NCBI RefSeq assembly: GCF_027853915.1
Contig: NZ_JAQGLA010000019.1
Coordinates: forward strand, 35,307 to 99,306
Reading direction: 5' to 3'
Source: Saccharopolyspora oryzae
GTDB taxonomy: Bacteria > Actinomycetota > Actinomycetes > Mycobacteriales > Pseudonocardiaceae
DNA length: 64,000 bases
The position numbers were made by a program, and so were the translations under genes. This document shows, piece after piece, positions 46,174 to 55,040 of the stretch; position 1 is the first letter of the stretch; each line of letters starts with the position of its first letter. The notes under the pieces were generated by a model that was not told the DNA's origin, ran no database searches, and worked only from the letters and a program-made list of their open reading frames with translations.

Positions 46174-47169
46174 ATGGAGAACCCCCGACCCATGGAACTG
46201 CCGCTTTTGACCCAACCGGAGTGCGTCAGCGAGCCGGGCTGGTGCAACACGATCTACGGCTGGACCGGCAACGAATGGCTGGCCTCGTACTCCGACCTGA
46301 TCATCGCCAAACCACTGCACATCGCGATGATCCTGATCATCGCGTTCATCCTGCGCTGGCTGGTGCACCGCACGATCACCAAGCTGACCCAGGGCAACGG
46401 CAAGCCCCCGAAGCTGCTGAACCCGCTGCGGGAACGCCGAACCGACGCGCTGACCGCCGAGCTGCTCTCGGAGCGGAGGCTGCAGCGCGCCCGCACGATC
46501 GGCTCGGTGCTCAAGTCGATCGCCTCGCTGGTGATCTTCGGCTTGGCCGCGATCTACGTGCTGCAGGAGCTGGACATCCAGGTGGCGCCGGTGCTGGCCT
46601 CGGCCGGTGTGCTCGGTGTCGCGGTCGCCTTCGGCGCCCAGAACCTGGTGCGGGACTTCCTGTCCGGCATGTTCATGCTGGTCGAGGACCAGTACGGGGT
46701 CGGTGACGTGGTCGACCTCGGTGAGGCCAGCGGCACCGTGGAGGCCGTCGGCCTGCGCGTGACCACGCTGCGCGACATCAACGGAACCGTCTGGTACGTC
46801 CGCAACGGCGAGATCCTGCGGGTCGGCAACTCCAGCCAGGGCTTCGCCTACGCGGTGGTGGACTTCCCGATCTCGCACGGCAGTGACGTGGAGAAGGCCA
46901 TCTCGGTCGCCACCGAGGTGGCCACCGACGCCACCTCGCGCGAGCCGCTGTCCAAGGACGTCCTGGACAAGCCGGAGATGCTGGGCGTTGACAAGATCAC
47001 TCCCGACACCGTCACGCTGCGGCTGACCGTCAAGGTCCGCCCCGGCCGCCAGTGGTCGGTGCAGCGCAGGCTGCGCGCGGACATCAAGCGCGCCTACGAC
47101 GAGAAGGACATCGAACCGCCGTACCCCTACGGCCGGCCGATTCCGCCGTCGAGCCCAGTGGAGCTGTGA
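46174..47169 (+). CDS. MscS-family mechanosensitive ion channel
   Basis: A 331-residue channel that relieves turgor on osmotic downshock. Two N-terminal helices ([36 protein letters not shown]) precede the pore helix with the Gly/Ala packing [21 protein letters not shown]. The beta domain ([20 protein letters not shown], in part) and the alpha/beta C-terminal domain follow, ending in a short proline tail. ATG 46174 and 46192 are both possible starts. Confidence 0.92.
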   Translation: MENPRPMELPLLTQPECVSEPGWCNTIYGWTGNEWLASYSDLIIAKPLHIAMILIIAFILRWLVHRTITKLTQGNGKPPKLLNPLRERRTDALTAELLSERRLQRARTIGSVLKSIASLVIFGLAAIYVLQELDIQVAPVLASAGVLGVAVAFGAQNLVRDFLSGMFMLVEDQYGVGDVVDLGEASGTVEAVGLRVTTLRDINGTVWYVRNGEILRVGNSSQGFAYAVVDFPISHGSDVEKAISVATEVATDATSREPLSKDVLDKPEMLGVDKITPDTVTLRLTVKVRPGRQWSVQRRLRADIKRAYDEKDIEPPYPYGRPIPPSSPVEL

Positions 47170-47184
47170 CGGCCGGTGCTCTGC

Positions 47185-47221
47185 GCGGTGCAGGCGGGCG
47201 CGTCCGTTCCGCCTGCACCGC
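47185..47221 (+). terminator. Terminator after the MscS gene
   Basis: A perfect 13-bp stem (47185-47197 with 47209-47221), 15 bp after the stop. Confidence 0.75.
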
Positions 47222-47266
47222 TACGCGGGAGGAGTTCGGCGGACCGCACTTGAGAGGATGGGGCCC

Positions 47267-47650
47267 GTGACTTCCGTGGAGAGCTTTTACGAGCAGGTCG
47301 GCGGCGAAGCGACCTTCCACCGAATCGTGGCGAAGTTCTACGAGGAGGTGGCCAAGGACGAGCTGCTGCGCCCGCTCTACCCCGAGGAGGACCTGGGTCC
47401 GGCCGAGGAGCGGCTCCGGTTGTTCCTCATCCAGTACTGGGGCGGCCCGCACACCTACTCCGACCGGCGCGGACACCCGCGGTTGCGGATGCGGCACGCC
47501 CCGTTCAAGATCGGCCCGACCGAGCGGGACGCGTGGCTGCGCTGCATGCGGATCGCGGTGGACGAGGCGAAGCTCGCGCCGCAGCACCGCGAACAGCTCT
47601 GGCAGTACATGGAGATGGCCGCCGAGAGCATGGTCAACTCGTGGTTCTGA
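47267..47650 (+). CDS. glbO: Group II truncated haemoglobin GlbO
   Basis: A 127-residue haem protein implicated in oxygen handling and redox protection. Family positions are present: [44 protein letters not shown] (in part), the proximal histidine region [19 protein letters not shown], and the Trp of helix G/H. GTG 47267 is preferred to ATG 47258 because GAGAGG is correctly spaced for it. Corresponds to Rv2470, in the same place. Confidence 0.94.
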   Translation: MTSVESFYEQVGGEATFHRIVAKFYEEVAKDELLRPLYPEEDLGPAEERLRLFLIQYWGGPHTYSDRRGHPRLRMRHAPFKIGPTERDAWLRCMRIAVDEAKLAPQHREQLWQYMEMAAESMVNSWF

Positions 47651-47695
47651 CAGGACCGGCAGGTCGGTGAACAGCTCCGAGAGAAGGATCCGGTG

Positions 47696-48751
47696 ATGCG
47701 GGCGGCGGGTGCGAGGTCGGACCGCGGCGAACGGCCGTGGTGGTGGGACGCGGTGTGCTACCAGGTCGACGTCGGCACGTTCGCCGATGCCGACGGTGAC
47801 GGTGTCGGCGACTTCGAAGGGCTGCGCGGTCGGCTCGGCTACTTGGAGCTGCTCGGCGTGGACGCGGTCGTGCTGGCCGGTGCCGCCGGGCTGGACCCGT
47901 CGGCCCAGGACTTCGCCGCGCTGCTCGCCGAAGCGCGCGGCTCCGGGATGCGGGTGATGCTCGCGCTCGACGTGGATCCGGCGCGCGACGACCCCGCGGC
48001 GGTGCTCGAGCCCTGGCTGGCGAACGGCGTGGACGGGTTCCACCTGGCGCCCCGCGAGGACCCGACCGGCGCGGTCGAATCGGTGCTGGCCGAGTACCCG
48101 GACCGGGTGGTGATCGGGGCCGGCAGCTGGCACCTGTCGTTCAACCTCGACCTGGCGATCGCCGGGTTCGCCGCCGAGCCGCTGCGCAAGGTCATCACCG
48201 GCGCGCTGGCAACGCCCGGGCGGCGCACCGCGTGGGCGATGGCCAGCCGCGACACCCAGCGCAGCCGGGATGCGGCCGCGCTGACCCCGGTGCGCTCGAT
48301 GGCCCTGGTGCAGCTGGCGCTGCCCGGTGCGGTGTGCCTGCGGCACGGCGAGGAGCTGGGCCTGCCGGGCACCGAGCGGATCCCGATGCCGTGGGAGGGC
48401 GAGAAGCCGCCGTTCGGGTTCTCCGAGGCGAGCGGCGACTGGTCGTCGATCCCGGCGGACTGGGCGGCGTTCACCGTCGAAGCGCAGCTGGAGGACGAGC
48501 AGTCCACCCTGTCGCTGTACCGGCACGCGCTGGAAACCCGGATCAGCCACCCGGCGTTCACCGGTGACGAGGTCGAGTGGTTCGGCGCGCCGGAGGACTG
48601 CTTCGCCTTCCGCCGGGTCGGCAGCGACCTGATCTGCGCGTTGAACACCTCGGCGGCCCCGGTGCCGCTGCCGCCCGGCGAGGTGCTGCTGTCCTCCCGC
48701 CCGGTGGAAGGCGACGAGCTGCCGCCCGGCACCGCCGCCTGGCTCGTGTGA
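47696..48751 (+). CDS. GH13 alpha-amylase-like protein, shortened and probably catalytically dead
   Basis: A 351-residue protein syntenic with aglA (Rv2471), which is about 540 residues. The N-terminus WWWDAVCYQVDVGTFADADG matches the YQVYPRSFxDxxGDG start of GH13 enzymes, and LRGRLGYLELLGVDAVVL the first barrel strand. The loop domain B is missing. The nucleophile region, normally GFRxD, reads GVDGFHLAP; the acid/base region reads VVIGAGSWHL instead of having GE; only the NHD-like aspartate survives in ASRDTQRSR. It may bind or sense sugars rather than cut them. Confidence 0.72.
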   Translation: MRAAGARSDRGERPWWWDAVCYQVDVGTFADADGDGVGDFEGLRGRLGYLELLGVDAVVLAGAAGLDPSAQDFAALLAEARGSGMRVMLALDVDPARDDPAAVLEPWLANGVDGFHLAPREDPTGAVESVLAEYPDRVVIGAGSWHLSFNLDLAIAGFAAEPLRKVITGALATPGRRTAWAMASRDTQRSRDAAALTPVRSMALVQLALPGAVCLRHGEELGLPGTERIPMPWEGEKPPFGFSEASGDWSSIPADWAAFTVEAQLEDEQSTLSLYRHALETRISHPAFTGDEVEWFGAPEDCFAFRRVGSDLICALNTSAAPVPLPPGEVLLSSRPVEGDELPPGTAAWLV

Positions 48752-48842
48752 GCCTGCACTCTCCGGCGTCACGGGCCGTGCAAGGGCTCGTTCCACCGTC
48801 GGTAACGTTGTTGGAAGAGATCCCGAGACCCTGCTGGATGCC

Positions 48843-50144
48843 ATGACTGCTATTGCGGCTACTGCGCCCGAGACGAGCACTGCTCGGCCGCAACCACGCA
48901 CAGGCCGACTGGTCGGGGTAGACGTCGCACGGTTCTTGGCCGTGTTGGGCATGTTCTGCATCCACTTCGGGGTGCCGTTCCTGACCGGTGACGCCGAGGT
49001 GTGGGTCGCGCAGTTCTCCAGCGGCCGGTCCACGGCGCTGTTCACGCTGCTGGCCGGGGTGTCGCTGGCGCTGCTGTCCGGGCGCACCACTCCCCCGACC
49101 GGCGATGCGCTGCGCCAAGCGCGCCTGCGGATCACGTTGCGCGCGGTGCTGCTGCTGGTGCTGGGCATCCTGCTGGCCAAGGCCACCGAGGCGACCGGCT
49201 TCCTGCTCACCGTGATCATCCCGTTCTACGGGCTGTACTTCCTGCTCGCGGTGCCGTTCATCCGGCTGCGCGCCCGAGGTCTGCTGATCGCCGCGGCGGT
49301 CACCGCCCTGGTGGGTCCGCAGGTGTCGTTCGTGCTGCGCACCTGGATCGCCGGGGACACCCCGATGGCGTGGCTGGTCACCGCGGTCAACACCGTCGAC
49401 CCGGGGCACCTGATCGCCAAGGCCGGGGTCTTCGACCTGCTGCTGCTCGGTTTCTACCCGACCTTCTCCTACCTGCCGCTGGTGCTGCTCGGCATGGCCG
49501 TCGGACGCCTGGACCTGCGCTCGACGAAGGTCCGCTGCTGGCTGGCGGTGGCCGGGCTGGCCGTGTCGATCGCCGGCTGGCGGGTGTCGGAGTGGCTGCT
49601 GCAGACGTTCGACGGCGAGCCGCCGGGGCCGACCGAGGGCACCGTGCCGATCGAGCACCCGCACTGGCTGCTGGCCACCACCGCGCACAGCGGCACCACC
49701 TTCGAGCTGCTCGATTCCGGCGGTATCGCGCTGGTGATCCTGGCGGTCTGCCTGATGCTGACCGACCGGGTGGGCAAGCTGTTCAAGCCGCTGGCCGCCG
49801 CCGGGTCGATGGCGCTGACCCTGTACGCGCTCCACGCGGCGACGATGGCCTGGCTGATCGTCGTCGGCGGCTACTCGCTCAGCGGGGTGCCGGAGCCGCT
49901 GGCTCAGCTGTCGACGATGGGCCCGGACCTGCCGGACACGCCGGGCATGCCCGCGTTCCCGCGCGACGGCCACATGCCCGACGGCGTGGTGGCGTTCATC
50001 TGCACCTTCATGCCCGAGGTGTTCCTGATCTTCGCCATCGCGTTCCCGCTGGTCTGGAAGCGCTTCTTCCGCCGCGGCCCGCTGGAGGGCGCGGTCAGCG
50101 AGTCGGTCCGCTGGCTCTCCGACCGCTTCGCCCGACGCTCCTGA
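48843..50144 (+). CDS. Multi-pass membrane acyltransferase-like protein (HGSNAT/DUF418 type)
   Basis: A 433-residue protein with about ten hydrophobic helices. The N-terminus (GRLVGVDVARFLAVLGMFCIH) is the signature of the heparan-alpha-glucosaminide N-acetyltransferase/DUF418 group, including a histidine in helix 1. The C-terminal half (MALTLYALHAATMAWLIV) is also typical. Likely transfers or transports acyl groups at the membrane; substrate unknown. ATG 48843. Confidence 0.78.
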   Translation: MTAIAATAPETSTARPQPRTGRLVGVDVARFLAVLGMFCIHFGVPFLTGDAEVWVAQFSSGRSTALFTLLAGVSLALLSGRTTPPTGDALRQARLRITLRAVLLLVLGILLAKATEATGFLLTVIIPFYGLYFLLAVPFIRLRARGLLIAAAVTALVGPQVSFVLRTWIAGDTPMAWLVTAVNTVDPGHLIAKAGVFDLLLLGFYPTFSYLPLVLLGMAVGRLDLRSTKVRCWLAVAGLAVSIAGWRVSEWLLQTFDGEPPGPTEGTVPIEHPHWLLATTAHSGTTFELLDSGGIALVILAVCLMLTDRVGKLFKPLAAAGSMALTLYALHAATMAWLIVVGGYSLSGVPEPLAQLSTMGPDLPDTPGMPAFPRDGHMPDGVVAFICTFMPEVFLIFAIAFPLVWKRFFRRGPLEGAVSESVRWLSDRFARRS

Positions 50145-50246
50145 TCAGGCTCTTTACCGCTCCGAGGACTTTCGCCCCTGCCAGAACCGGGCCATCCTGG
50201 GGTCGCGTGGACGGATGGATTCCATGTGCCTCTGGGGGGTGGCTCG

Positions 50247-50510
50247 ATGAACATCCGGCAGCGGACCGGTGGAGCTGGGGCGGTCGACATACCGCCGGCG
50301 CTGGGCAAGGCGATGGCGGACTACCGGGCTCTGCTCGACGAGCTGGAGCGCGGCACCATCGACGAATCGACGTTCCGGCACCGGGCACTGCGCGTGGGTT
50401 TGGTCCTGCGCGAGCGGGACGCCTGGATCCTGGACCTGTCGACCGAGCGGTGGTGGCGCTACGACGGCGTGGCGCTGTCCAGCCTCCGCTTCAGCGACGC
50501 CGAGGGGTGA
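50247..50510 (+). CDS. Small conserved-looking protein, unknown
   Basis: An 87-residue soluble protein (KAMADYRALLDELERGTIDE, then LRVGLVLRERDAWILDLSTE). No family recognised. Predicted helix-rich first half and a strand-rich second half ending WWRYDGVALSSL. It lies 4 bp upstream of the Thr/Pro-rich membrane protein gene and is clearly in one operon with it. ATG 50247 has GGGGGGT upstream. Confidence 0.65.
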   Translation: MNIRQRTGGAGAVDIPPALGKAMADYRALLDELERGTIDESTFRHRALRVGLVLRERDAWILDLSTERWWRYDGVALSSLRFSDAEG

Positions 50511-50514
50511 GGCG

Positions 50515-51462
50515 ATGTCCGCCCCGAGCGATCCGGTGCTCCTGCAGGAGCGCCTCAGCAGCGTCATCCGCGACACCGAAGGCGCCGAGTCCGGATGGGT
50601 GCGCGCGCCGCTGTCGATGCACCCGCTGCCCATCGCAACGCTGCGCAACCGCCTGCACAACGCCACGACGTGGCTGGGCCGGGTGTGGTCGTCCCACGCG
50701 CGCGGCGGCCCGGCGGTGCGGCGTTGGCTGACCGATGAGCCGCTGGGCTCGCCGGTCCCGCCGTCGGACCAGCGGCTGCCGCTGCGCAAGCAGTTCCGCG
50801 TCGCGCTGGCCACGGCGTTCCTCGGCGCGTCGGTGGCGGCGGGCTGCTACGCGCTGACGGCGCCGCTGGCGGACCCGTTCTTCGGGTTGATCCCGCCGGA
50901 CATCTTCAACCGGCTGCCACCGCACTCCAAGGTCCCGATCGACGACGGCTCCGGAGGCACCACACCGGAGCTCGCGACGGCGCCGGGCTCCCCGGTGGTC
51001 GCACGGCTCCCAGCTCCGCCCGCACCAGAGCCGGGCACACCCGCGGGGACGTCCGGTTCTCCCGACGCGCAAACGCGCTCGGAGCCGCAGAGCCCCGACA
51101 CCACCGGAGGCATCTCGCCGCGACCGCCGGCGCAGGGGTCTCCACCACCGGCCCAGTCCTCACCGCCGGCCCAGTCGTCGGCACCGCCGACGCACGACCC
51201 GACGACGACCAACACGGTTCCGCCGACGAGTGCCACGACACCACCGACCACCGACCCGACCACGACGACGGCGCCGACGACAACGACGGCCCCGACCACG
51301 ACGACGCAGCCACCCACGACGACGTCGACGCCCACCAGGACGACCGGCCAACCGACGGAGACCACGCCGACCGAAACCGTCCCGACCGAAACGCCTCCGA
51401 CCACCGGAACACAACCAACGGAACCCACCACGACGAACCCACCGCAAACCGGCACCTCGTAG
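50515..51462 (+). CDS. Single-pass membrane protein with long Thr/Pro-rich extracellular tail
   Basis: A 315-residue protein. Residues 1-85 are cytoplasmic. One transmembrane helix (FRVALATAFLGASVAAGCYAL) spans about 83-105. The remaining 200 residues are Pro/Ser/Thr-rich, changing to nearly pure Thr/Pro (TTTTAPTTTTAPTTTTQPPT). Such tails cross the cell wall and are often O-mannosylated in actinomycetes. Function unknown. Expressed with the 87-residue gene upstream. Confidence 0.7.
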   Translation: MSAPSDPVLLQERLSSVIRDTEGAESGWVRAPLSMHPLPIATLRNRLHNATTWLGRVWSSHARGGPAVRRWLTDEPLGSPVPPSDQRLPLRKQFRVALATAFLGASVAAGCYALTAPLADPFFGLIPPDIFNRLPPHSKVPIDDGSGGTTPELATAPGSPVVARLPAPPAPEPGTPAGTSGSPDAQTRSEPQSPDTTGGISPRPPAQGSPPPAQSSPPAQSSAPPTHDPTTTNTVPPTSATTPPTTDPTTTTAPTTTTAPTTTTQPPTTTSTPTRTTGQPTETTPTETVPTETPPTTGTQPTEPTTTNPPQTGTS

Positions 51463-51495
51463 TCCGGCACCGCGTGGCCCGGTGCCTCGTGGTCC

Positions 51496-51539
51496 GCAAA
51501 TTCAATGGAATTTCGATGTCCGATTTCCATTGAATTTGC
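51496..51539. repeat. TTTCCATTGAA-type palindrome, copy 3 (imperfect)
   Basis: Left arm 51496-51515 and right arm 51521-51539 pair except for a 1-2 base change near the centre. Core CAAATTCAATGGAA. It lies 33 bp after a stop codon, like the other copies. Confidence 0.78.
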
Positions 51540-51706
51540 AGAAATCGGAACCTTGGTACCGCATCGCGGAAGTGTTCCGGTGGGTGGACCGGACGTCGTA
51601 GGCTGCCAGGAACTTTTTTCCGCGGGTGCGTCGATCCGCGGTGATGCCGTTCGACCCAGGGGTGAAGGGGTCCGAACGGGACCCGGACAGCCCAGGAGGC
51701 AGAGCC

Positions 51707-52126
51707 GTGAAGTACATGCTGATCATGCGGGCCACCGACGAGTCGTACGAGGCGTTCCAGAACGTCGACTTCGAGGAGATCTTGGAGTCGATGGGCCGGT
51801 TCAACGACGAGATGATCCAGGCGGGAGTCCTCGTCGCCGCCGAAGGCCTGGACGACGCCGCGGACGGCGTGGTCGTCGACTACTCGTCGCAGCCGCCGGT
51901 GGTCACCGACGGTCCCTACGGGGAGACCAAGGAGCTGTTCGGCGGCTTCTGGATCCTCGACGTCGCCTCCAAGGAGGAGGCCGTGGCGTGGGCGAAGCGA
52001 GCGCCGCTGGCCGGACCCGGCACCAAGTGCGAGATCCGCCGGGTGCCCGGCATCGACGAGTTCCCGCAGGACAACGAGTGGATCAAGAAGGAGCGGGCTT
52101 GGCGCGAGGCGACGGGTCAGCTCTGA
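51707..52126 (+). CDS. YCII/DGPF-domain protein, partner of the ECF42 sigma factor
   Basis: A 139-residue YciI-like protein starting MKYMLIMRATDESYEAF (GTG start after AGGAGG) and containing VVTDGPYGETKELFGGFWIL, the DGPF motif of the family. Genes of this type are linked to ECF42 sigma factors in many actinobacteria, and one follows here with a 28-bp overlap. It may be a target or modulator of the sigma factor. Enzymatic activity is unproven. Confidence 0.88.
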   Translation: MKYMLIMRATDESYEAFQNVDFEEILESMGRFNDEMIQAGVLVAAEGLDDAADGVVVDYSSQPPVVTDGPYGETKELFGGFWILDVASKEEAVAWAKRAPLAGPGTKCEIRRVPGIDEFPQDNEWIKKERAWREATGQL

Positions 52127-53364
52127 CCGGCACCGGTCGTGACGCGGTCGCGGCGGTGTGGCGGATCGAGTCGGCCCGGATCGTCGGCGCCCTCGCCCGC
52201 TACACCGGCGACTTCGCCCTCGCCGAGGACCTCGCCCAGGAGGCGTTCGCGGAAGCGCTCGTGACCTGGCCGCGCGACGGCGCCCCGACGAACCCCGCGG
52301 GGTGGTTGCTCACCGTCGGCCGGCGCCGCGCGATCGACGTGTTCCGCCGCCGGTCCGCCCTCGACGAGCGCTACGCCGTCCTCGCCCGCGACGTGGGCGA
52401 GGACGGCGCCGGCGACGAGCTGTGGGATCCGGACCGGATCGACGACGACGTGCTGGCGCTGATGTACACCGCCTGCCACCCGGTGCTGTCGCCGGAGGCG
52501 AGGATCGCGCTGACGCTGCGGGTGGTCGGCGGCCTGACCAGCGACCAGATCGCCAAGGCGTTCCTGGTCCCGACCGCCACCGCGCAAGCCCGGATCACCC
52601 GGGCGAAGAAGGCCCTCGCGGCAGCCCAGGTGCCGTTCGCCGTGCCCTCGGCGGCCGAGCGGCCCGAGCGGCTCGGCTCGGTGCTCAGCGCGATCTACGT
52701 GATCTTCACCGAAGGGTCCTCGGCCAGCTCCGGCGCGGACCTGATCCGGATCGACCTCGCCGCCGAAGCCCAGCGCCTCGCGAGGGTGCTGAGCCGTCTG
52801 GTGCCGGAAGAACCCGAGGTCCACGGCTTGCTGGCGCTGCTGGAGCTGACGGCGGCGCGCTTCCCCGCCCGCACCGGCCCCGACGGCGAACCGGTGCTGC
52901 TGGAGCACCAGGACCGGCGCCGCTGGGACCACGCCGCGATCCGCCGGGGACGAGCCGCCCTGGCCCGAGCCACCGCAGTCGGCCGAGGTCTGGGCGCCTA
53001 CGGCTTGCAGGCCGCCATCGCCGAATGCCACGCCGTGGCGGCGTCGGTCGACGAGACGGACTGGGAGCGGATCGTGCTCCTCTACGAAGCGCTCGGCCGA
53101 CTCGCCCCGTCACCCGTGGTCGACCTCAACCGGGCGGTCGCGGTCTGCATGGCCCGCGGCCCGGCAGCAGCACTGCCGATCGTGGACGAGCTGGCCGCCG
53201 GCAAAGCCCTGCCGAACCACCAGCTCCCCGGCGTCCGGGCCGAACTGCTCATCCGCCTCGGCGACACCGATCAAGCCCGCACCGAACTGCGACGAGCCAT
53301 CCAGCTGTGCGCCAACGACCGCGAACGAACGGTCCTGGAACGCAAACTCGCCGACCTGGGCTGA
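52099..53364 (+). CDS. ECF RNA polymerase sigma factor, ECF42 type with TPR-like C-terminus
   Basis: A 421-residue sigma factor. Region 2 is IVGALARYTGDFALAEDLAQEAFAEAL (in part) with GWLLTVGRRRAIDVFRRR; region 4 is GGLTSDQIAKAFLVPTATAQARI. A 230-residue C-terminal extension of helical repeats follows, including YEALGRLAPSPVVDLNRAVA, typical of ECF42. These lack a classical anti-sigma factor. The only well-placed start is TTG 52099, six bases after AAGGAG and inside the YCII gene, so the two are translationally coupled. Confidence 0.88.
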   Translation: MARGDGSALTGTGRDAVAAVWRIESARIVGALARYTGDFALAEDLAQEAFAEALVTWPRDGAPTNPAGWLLTVGRRRAIDVFRRRSALDERYAVLARDVGEDGAGDELWDPDRIDDDVLALMYTACHPVLSPEARIALTLRVVGGLTSDQIAKAFLVPTATAQARITRAKKALAAAQVPFAVPSAAERPERLGSVLSAIYVIFTEGSSASSGADLIRIDLAAEAQRLARVLSRLVPEEPEVHGLLALLELTAARFPARTGPDGEPVLLEHQDRRRWDHAAIRRGRAALARATAVGRGLGAYGLQAAIAECHAVAASVDETDWERIVLLYEALGRLAPSPVVDLNRAVAVCMARGPAAALPIVDELAAGKALPNHQLPGVRAELLIRLGDTDQARTELRRAIQLCANDRERTVLERKLADLG

Positions 53365-53368
53365 CCGC

Positions 53369-53797
53369 TCAGCCCAGGCTCGCGACGCAGGTGGACAGCA
53401 GCGCGGCCAGCCGGCGCACGTCATCGGGCGCGAGATCTGCGGTCATGCGGTCCTCGACGGCGAGCACGATGCTGTGAGCCTCGCCGAGCAACGCGCGTCC
53501 CCGGTCGGTGAGGCTCACCGGTCGAGCCCGGCCGGACGTGGGCTGATCCGAGACGCTGGCCAAACCGGCCGCTCGGAGTCCGTTCAGCACGTCGCGCAGG
53601 GACTGGCGCGTGACGAAGGTGCGGCGGGCGAGCTCAGCGGCGGGCGCCCCCGGCGCGTCGGCCAGTGCGCGCAGCACCGCGTACTGGGACATCGACAGGC
53701 CAAGCGGGCGGAGGCGTTCCTCGCACGAGCGGTGGAACGACTGCTGCGCCTGCTTGATCAGGTAGCCGACCCGCTCGCGCACGTCCTCTTGACTCAT
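53369..53797 (-). CDS. MarR-family transcriptional regulator
   Basis: A 142-residue winged-helix regulator. The HTH is MSQYAVLRALADAPGAPAAE then FVTRQSLRDVLNGLRAAGL, and the wing is SGRARPVSLTDRGRALL. Divergent from an antibiotic-biosynthesis-type monooxygenase, with a 57-bp gap containing a strong inverted repeat that it should bind, repressing both genes. Inducer unknown. It converges with the sigma factor gene with only 4 bp between stops. Confidence 0.9.
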   Translation of the reverse strand: MSQEDVRERVGYLIKQAQQSFHRSCEERLRPLGLSMSQYAVLRALADAPGAPAAELARRTFVTRQSLRDVLNGLRAAGLASVSDQPTSGRARPVSLTDRGRALLGEAHSIVLAVEDRMTADLAPDDVRRLAALLSTCVASLG

Positions 53798-53840
53798 GTC
53801 AGGAACCTTACACATAATTCGCGATGTAAGGAACCTGACA
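53797..53840. promoter_or_regulatory. Probable MarR operator between divergent genes
   Basis: TGTCAGGAACCTTACAC (53797-53813) and ATGTAAGGAACCTGACA (53824-53840) are inverted repeats matching at 14 of 17 positions. The repeat abuts the MarR start codon on one side and ends 14 bp before the monooxygenase ATG on the other. Confidence 0.72.
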
Positions 53841-53854
53841 ATGTGGAGTCCACC

Positions 53855-54178
53855 ATGACCACCATCTCGACCGACGCCCCGATCGCCACCTTGATCAACG
53901 TGTTCACCGTCCAGCCGGACCGCCAGCGAGCCCTGGTGGACCTGCTGGCGCACGCCACCGAGGAAGTCATGCAGCACCTGCCCGGCTTCATCTCCGCCAA
54001 CATCCACGCCAGCACGGACGGGACCAAGGTCGTCAACTACGCCCAGTGGAGGTCGGCCGAGGACTTCCACGCCATGCTCGGCAACCCGACCGCCCGGACC
54101 CACATGCAGCAGGCCGCCGAACTGGCGGACCACTACGAACCACACCTGCACGCAGTGGAATCCGTGCACCACCGCTGA
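53855..54178 (+). CDS. Antibiotic biosynthesis monooxygenase (ABM) domain protein
   Basis: A 107-residue ferredoxin-like fold protein: TLINVFTVQPDRQRALVDLL, then GFISANIHASTDGTKVVNYA and QWRSAEDFHAML. ABM proteins are cofactor-free oxygenases of aromatic quinol-like compounds or haem-degrading relatives. Substrate unknown. Controlled, by position, by the divergent MarR gene. GTGGAG precedes the ATG. Confidence 0.85.
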   Translation: MTTISTDAPIATLINVFTVQPDRQRALVDLLAHATEEVMQHLPGFISANIHASTDGTKVVNYAQWRSAEDFHAMLGNPTARTHMQQAAELADHYEPHLHAVESVHHR

Positions 54179-54255
54179 ACGTGCTGGTCACCTTTTCCCG
54201 TCGCCAGCGGTCAACACCGATGAGACCGCAACACGGCTGACGCGAAAGGAAACCG

Positions 54256-54918
54256 ATGAACGTCTACGAAGCAGTAGCGAGCCGCCGCGCGGTGCGCCGG
54301 TTCAGCGACGAGCCAGTGCCCGCGGAAGCGCTCGAACGCGTGCTCACCGCAGCTCAGCGGGCCCCCTCAGGTGGGAACCTCCAGCCGTGGCACTGCTACG
54401 TGCTGACGGGGTCATCGCTGGCGGAGCTGAAGAAACGCACCGCTGAGCGCTTGGCTGCCGGCGACCCCGGCGACCCGCGCGAGTTCGAGATGTACCCGCC
54501 AGCACTGGGATCTCCGTACCACGAGCGCCGAGCGGCGGCCGCCGAACGTCGTTACGCCGCACTCGGGGTCGCACGCGAGGACGAGCGGGGACGCCGGGAA
54601 GCCGTCGCCGCCAACTGGGACTGCTTCGGCGCACCGGCCGCCCTGTTCTGCTACGTCCCAAGGGATTTCGGCTCGGCCCAATGGGTCGACATCGGTCTCT
54701 ACCTGCAAACGCTCATGCTGCTGCTCCGCGCCGAGGGCCTGCACAGCTGCCCGCAGATGGCGTGGTCGGTGTACCGGAGAACCGTCGCAGAGGTCGTGTC
54801 CCCGCCCGACGACCTCGTGCTGTTCTGCGGGGTGTCGATCGGCTACGAGGACACGACGACCGAGCCCGTCCGCACCACCCGCGCATCCCTCGCCGAAACC
54901 ACCACGTTCCTGGACTGA
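54256..54918 (+). CDS. Nitroreductase-family FMN oxidoreductase
   Basis: A 220-residue enzyme of the NfsB/NrfA-like family. FMN-binding landmarks: YEAVASRRAVRRFSDEPV at the start, RAPSGGNLQPWHCYV, and the C-terminal VSIGYEDTTTEPVRTTRAS. It probably reduces nitro or quinone compounds with NAD(P)H as a homodimer. It follows the ABM gene by 77 bp, which suits a MarR-controlled detoxification unit. AAAGGAAA ribosome site. Confidence 0.92.
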   Translation: MNVYEAVASRRAVRRFSDEPVPAEALERVLTAAQRAPSGGNLQPWHCYVLTGSSLAELKKRTAERLAAGDPGDPREFEMYPPALGSPYHERRAAAAERRYAALGVAREDERGRREAVAANWDCFGAPAALFCYVPRDFGSAQWVDIGLYLQTLMLLLRAEGLHSCPQMAWSVYRRTVAEVVSPPDDLVLFCGVSIGYEDTTTEPVRTTRASLAETTTFLD

Positions 54919-54938
54919 TTCCGCCGCCCTGCAAAACT

Positions 54939-54967
54939 CCGTACTTAATACACTGTACGTGGTACGG
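54939..54967. promoter_or_regulatory. Candidate TetR operator/promoter
   Basis: CCGTAC at 54939-54944 and GTACGG at 54962-54967 form an inverted repeat around an AT-rich centre (TTAATACACTGTACGTG) upstream of the TetR gene. Likely the autoregulatory site. Confidence 0.5.
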
Positions 54968-55040
54968 TGAATCTGGGATTCGGGAGCAGCGGAGGTGCAC
55001 CATCGGAAGCGATCGGGAACTGCCTGCGGTCATCGCGCGG

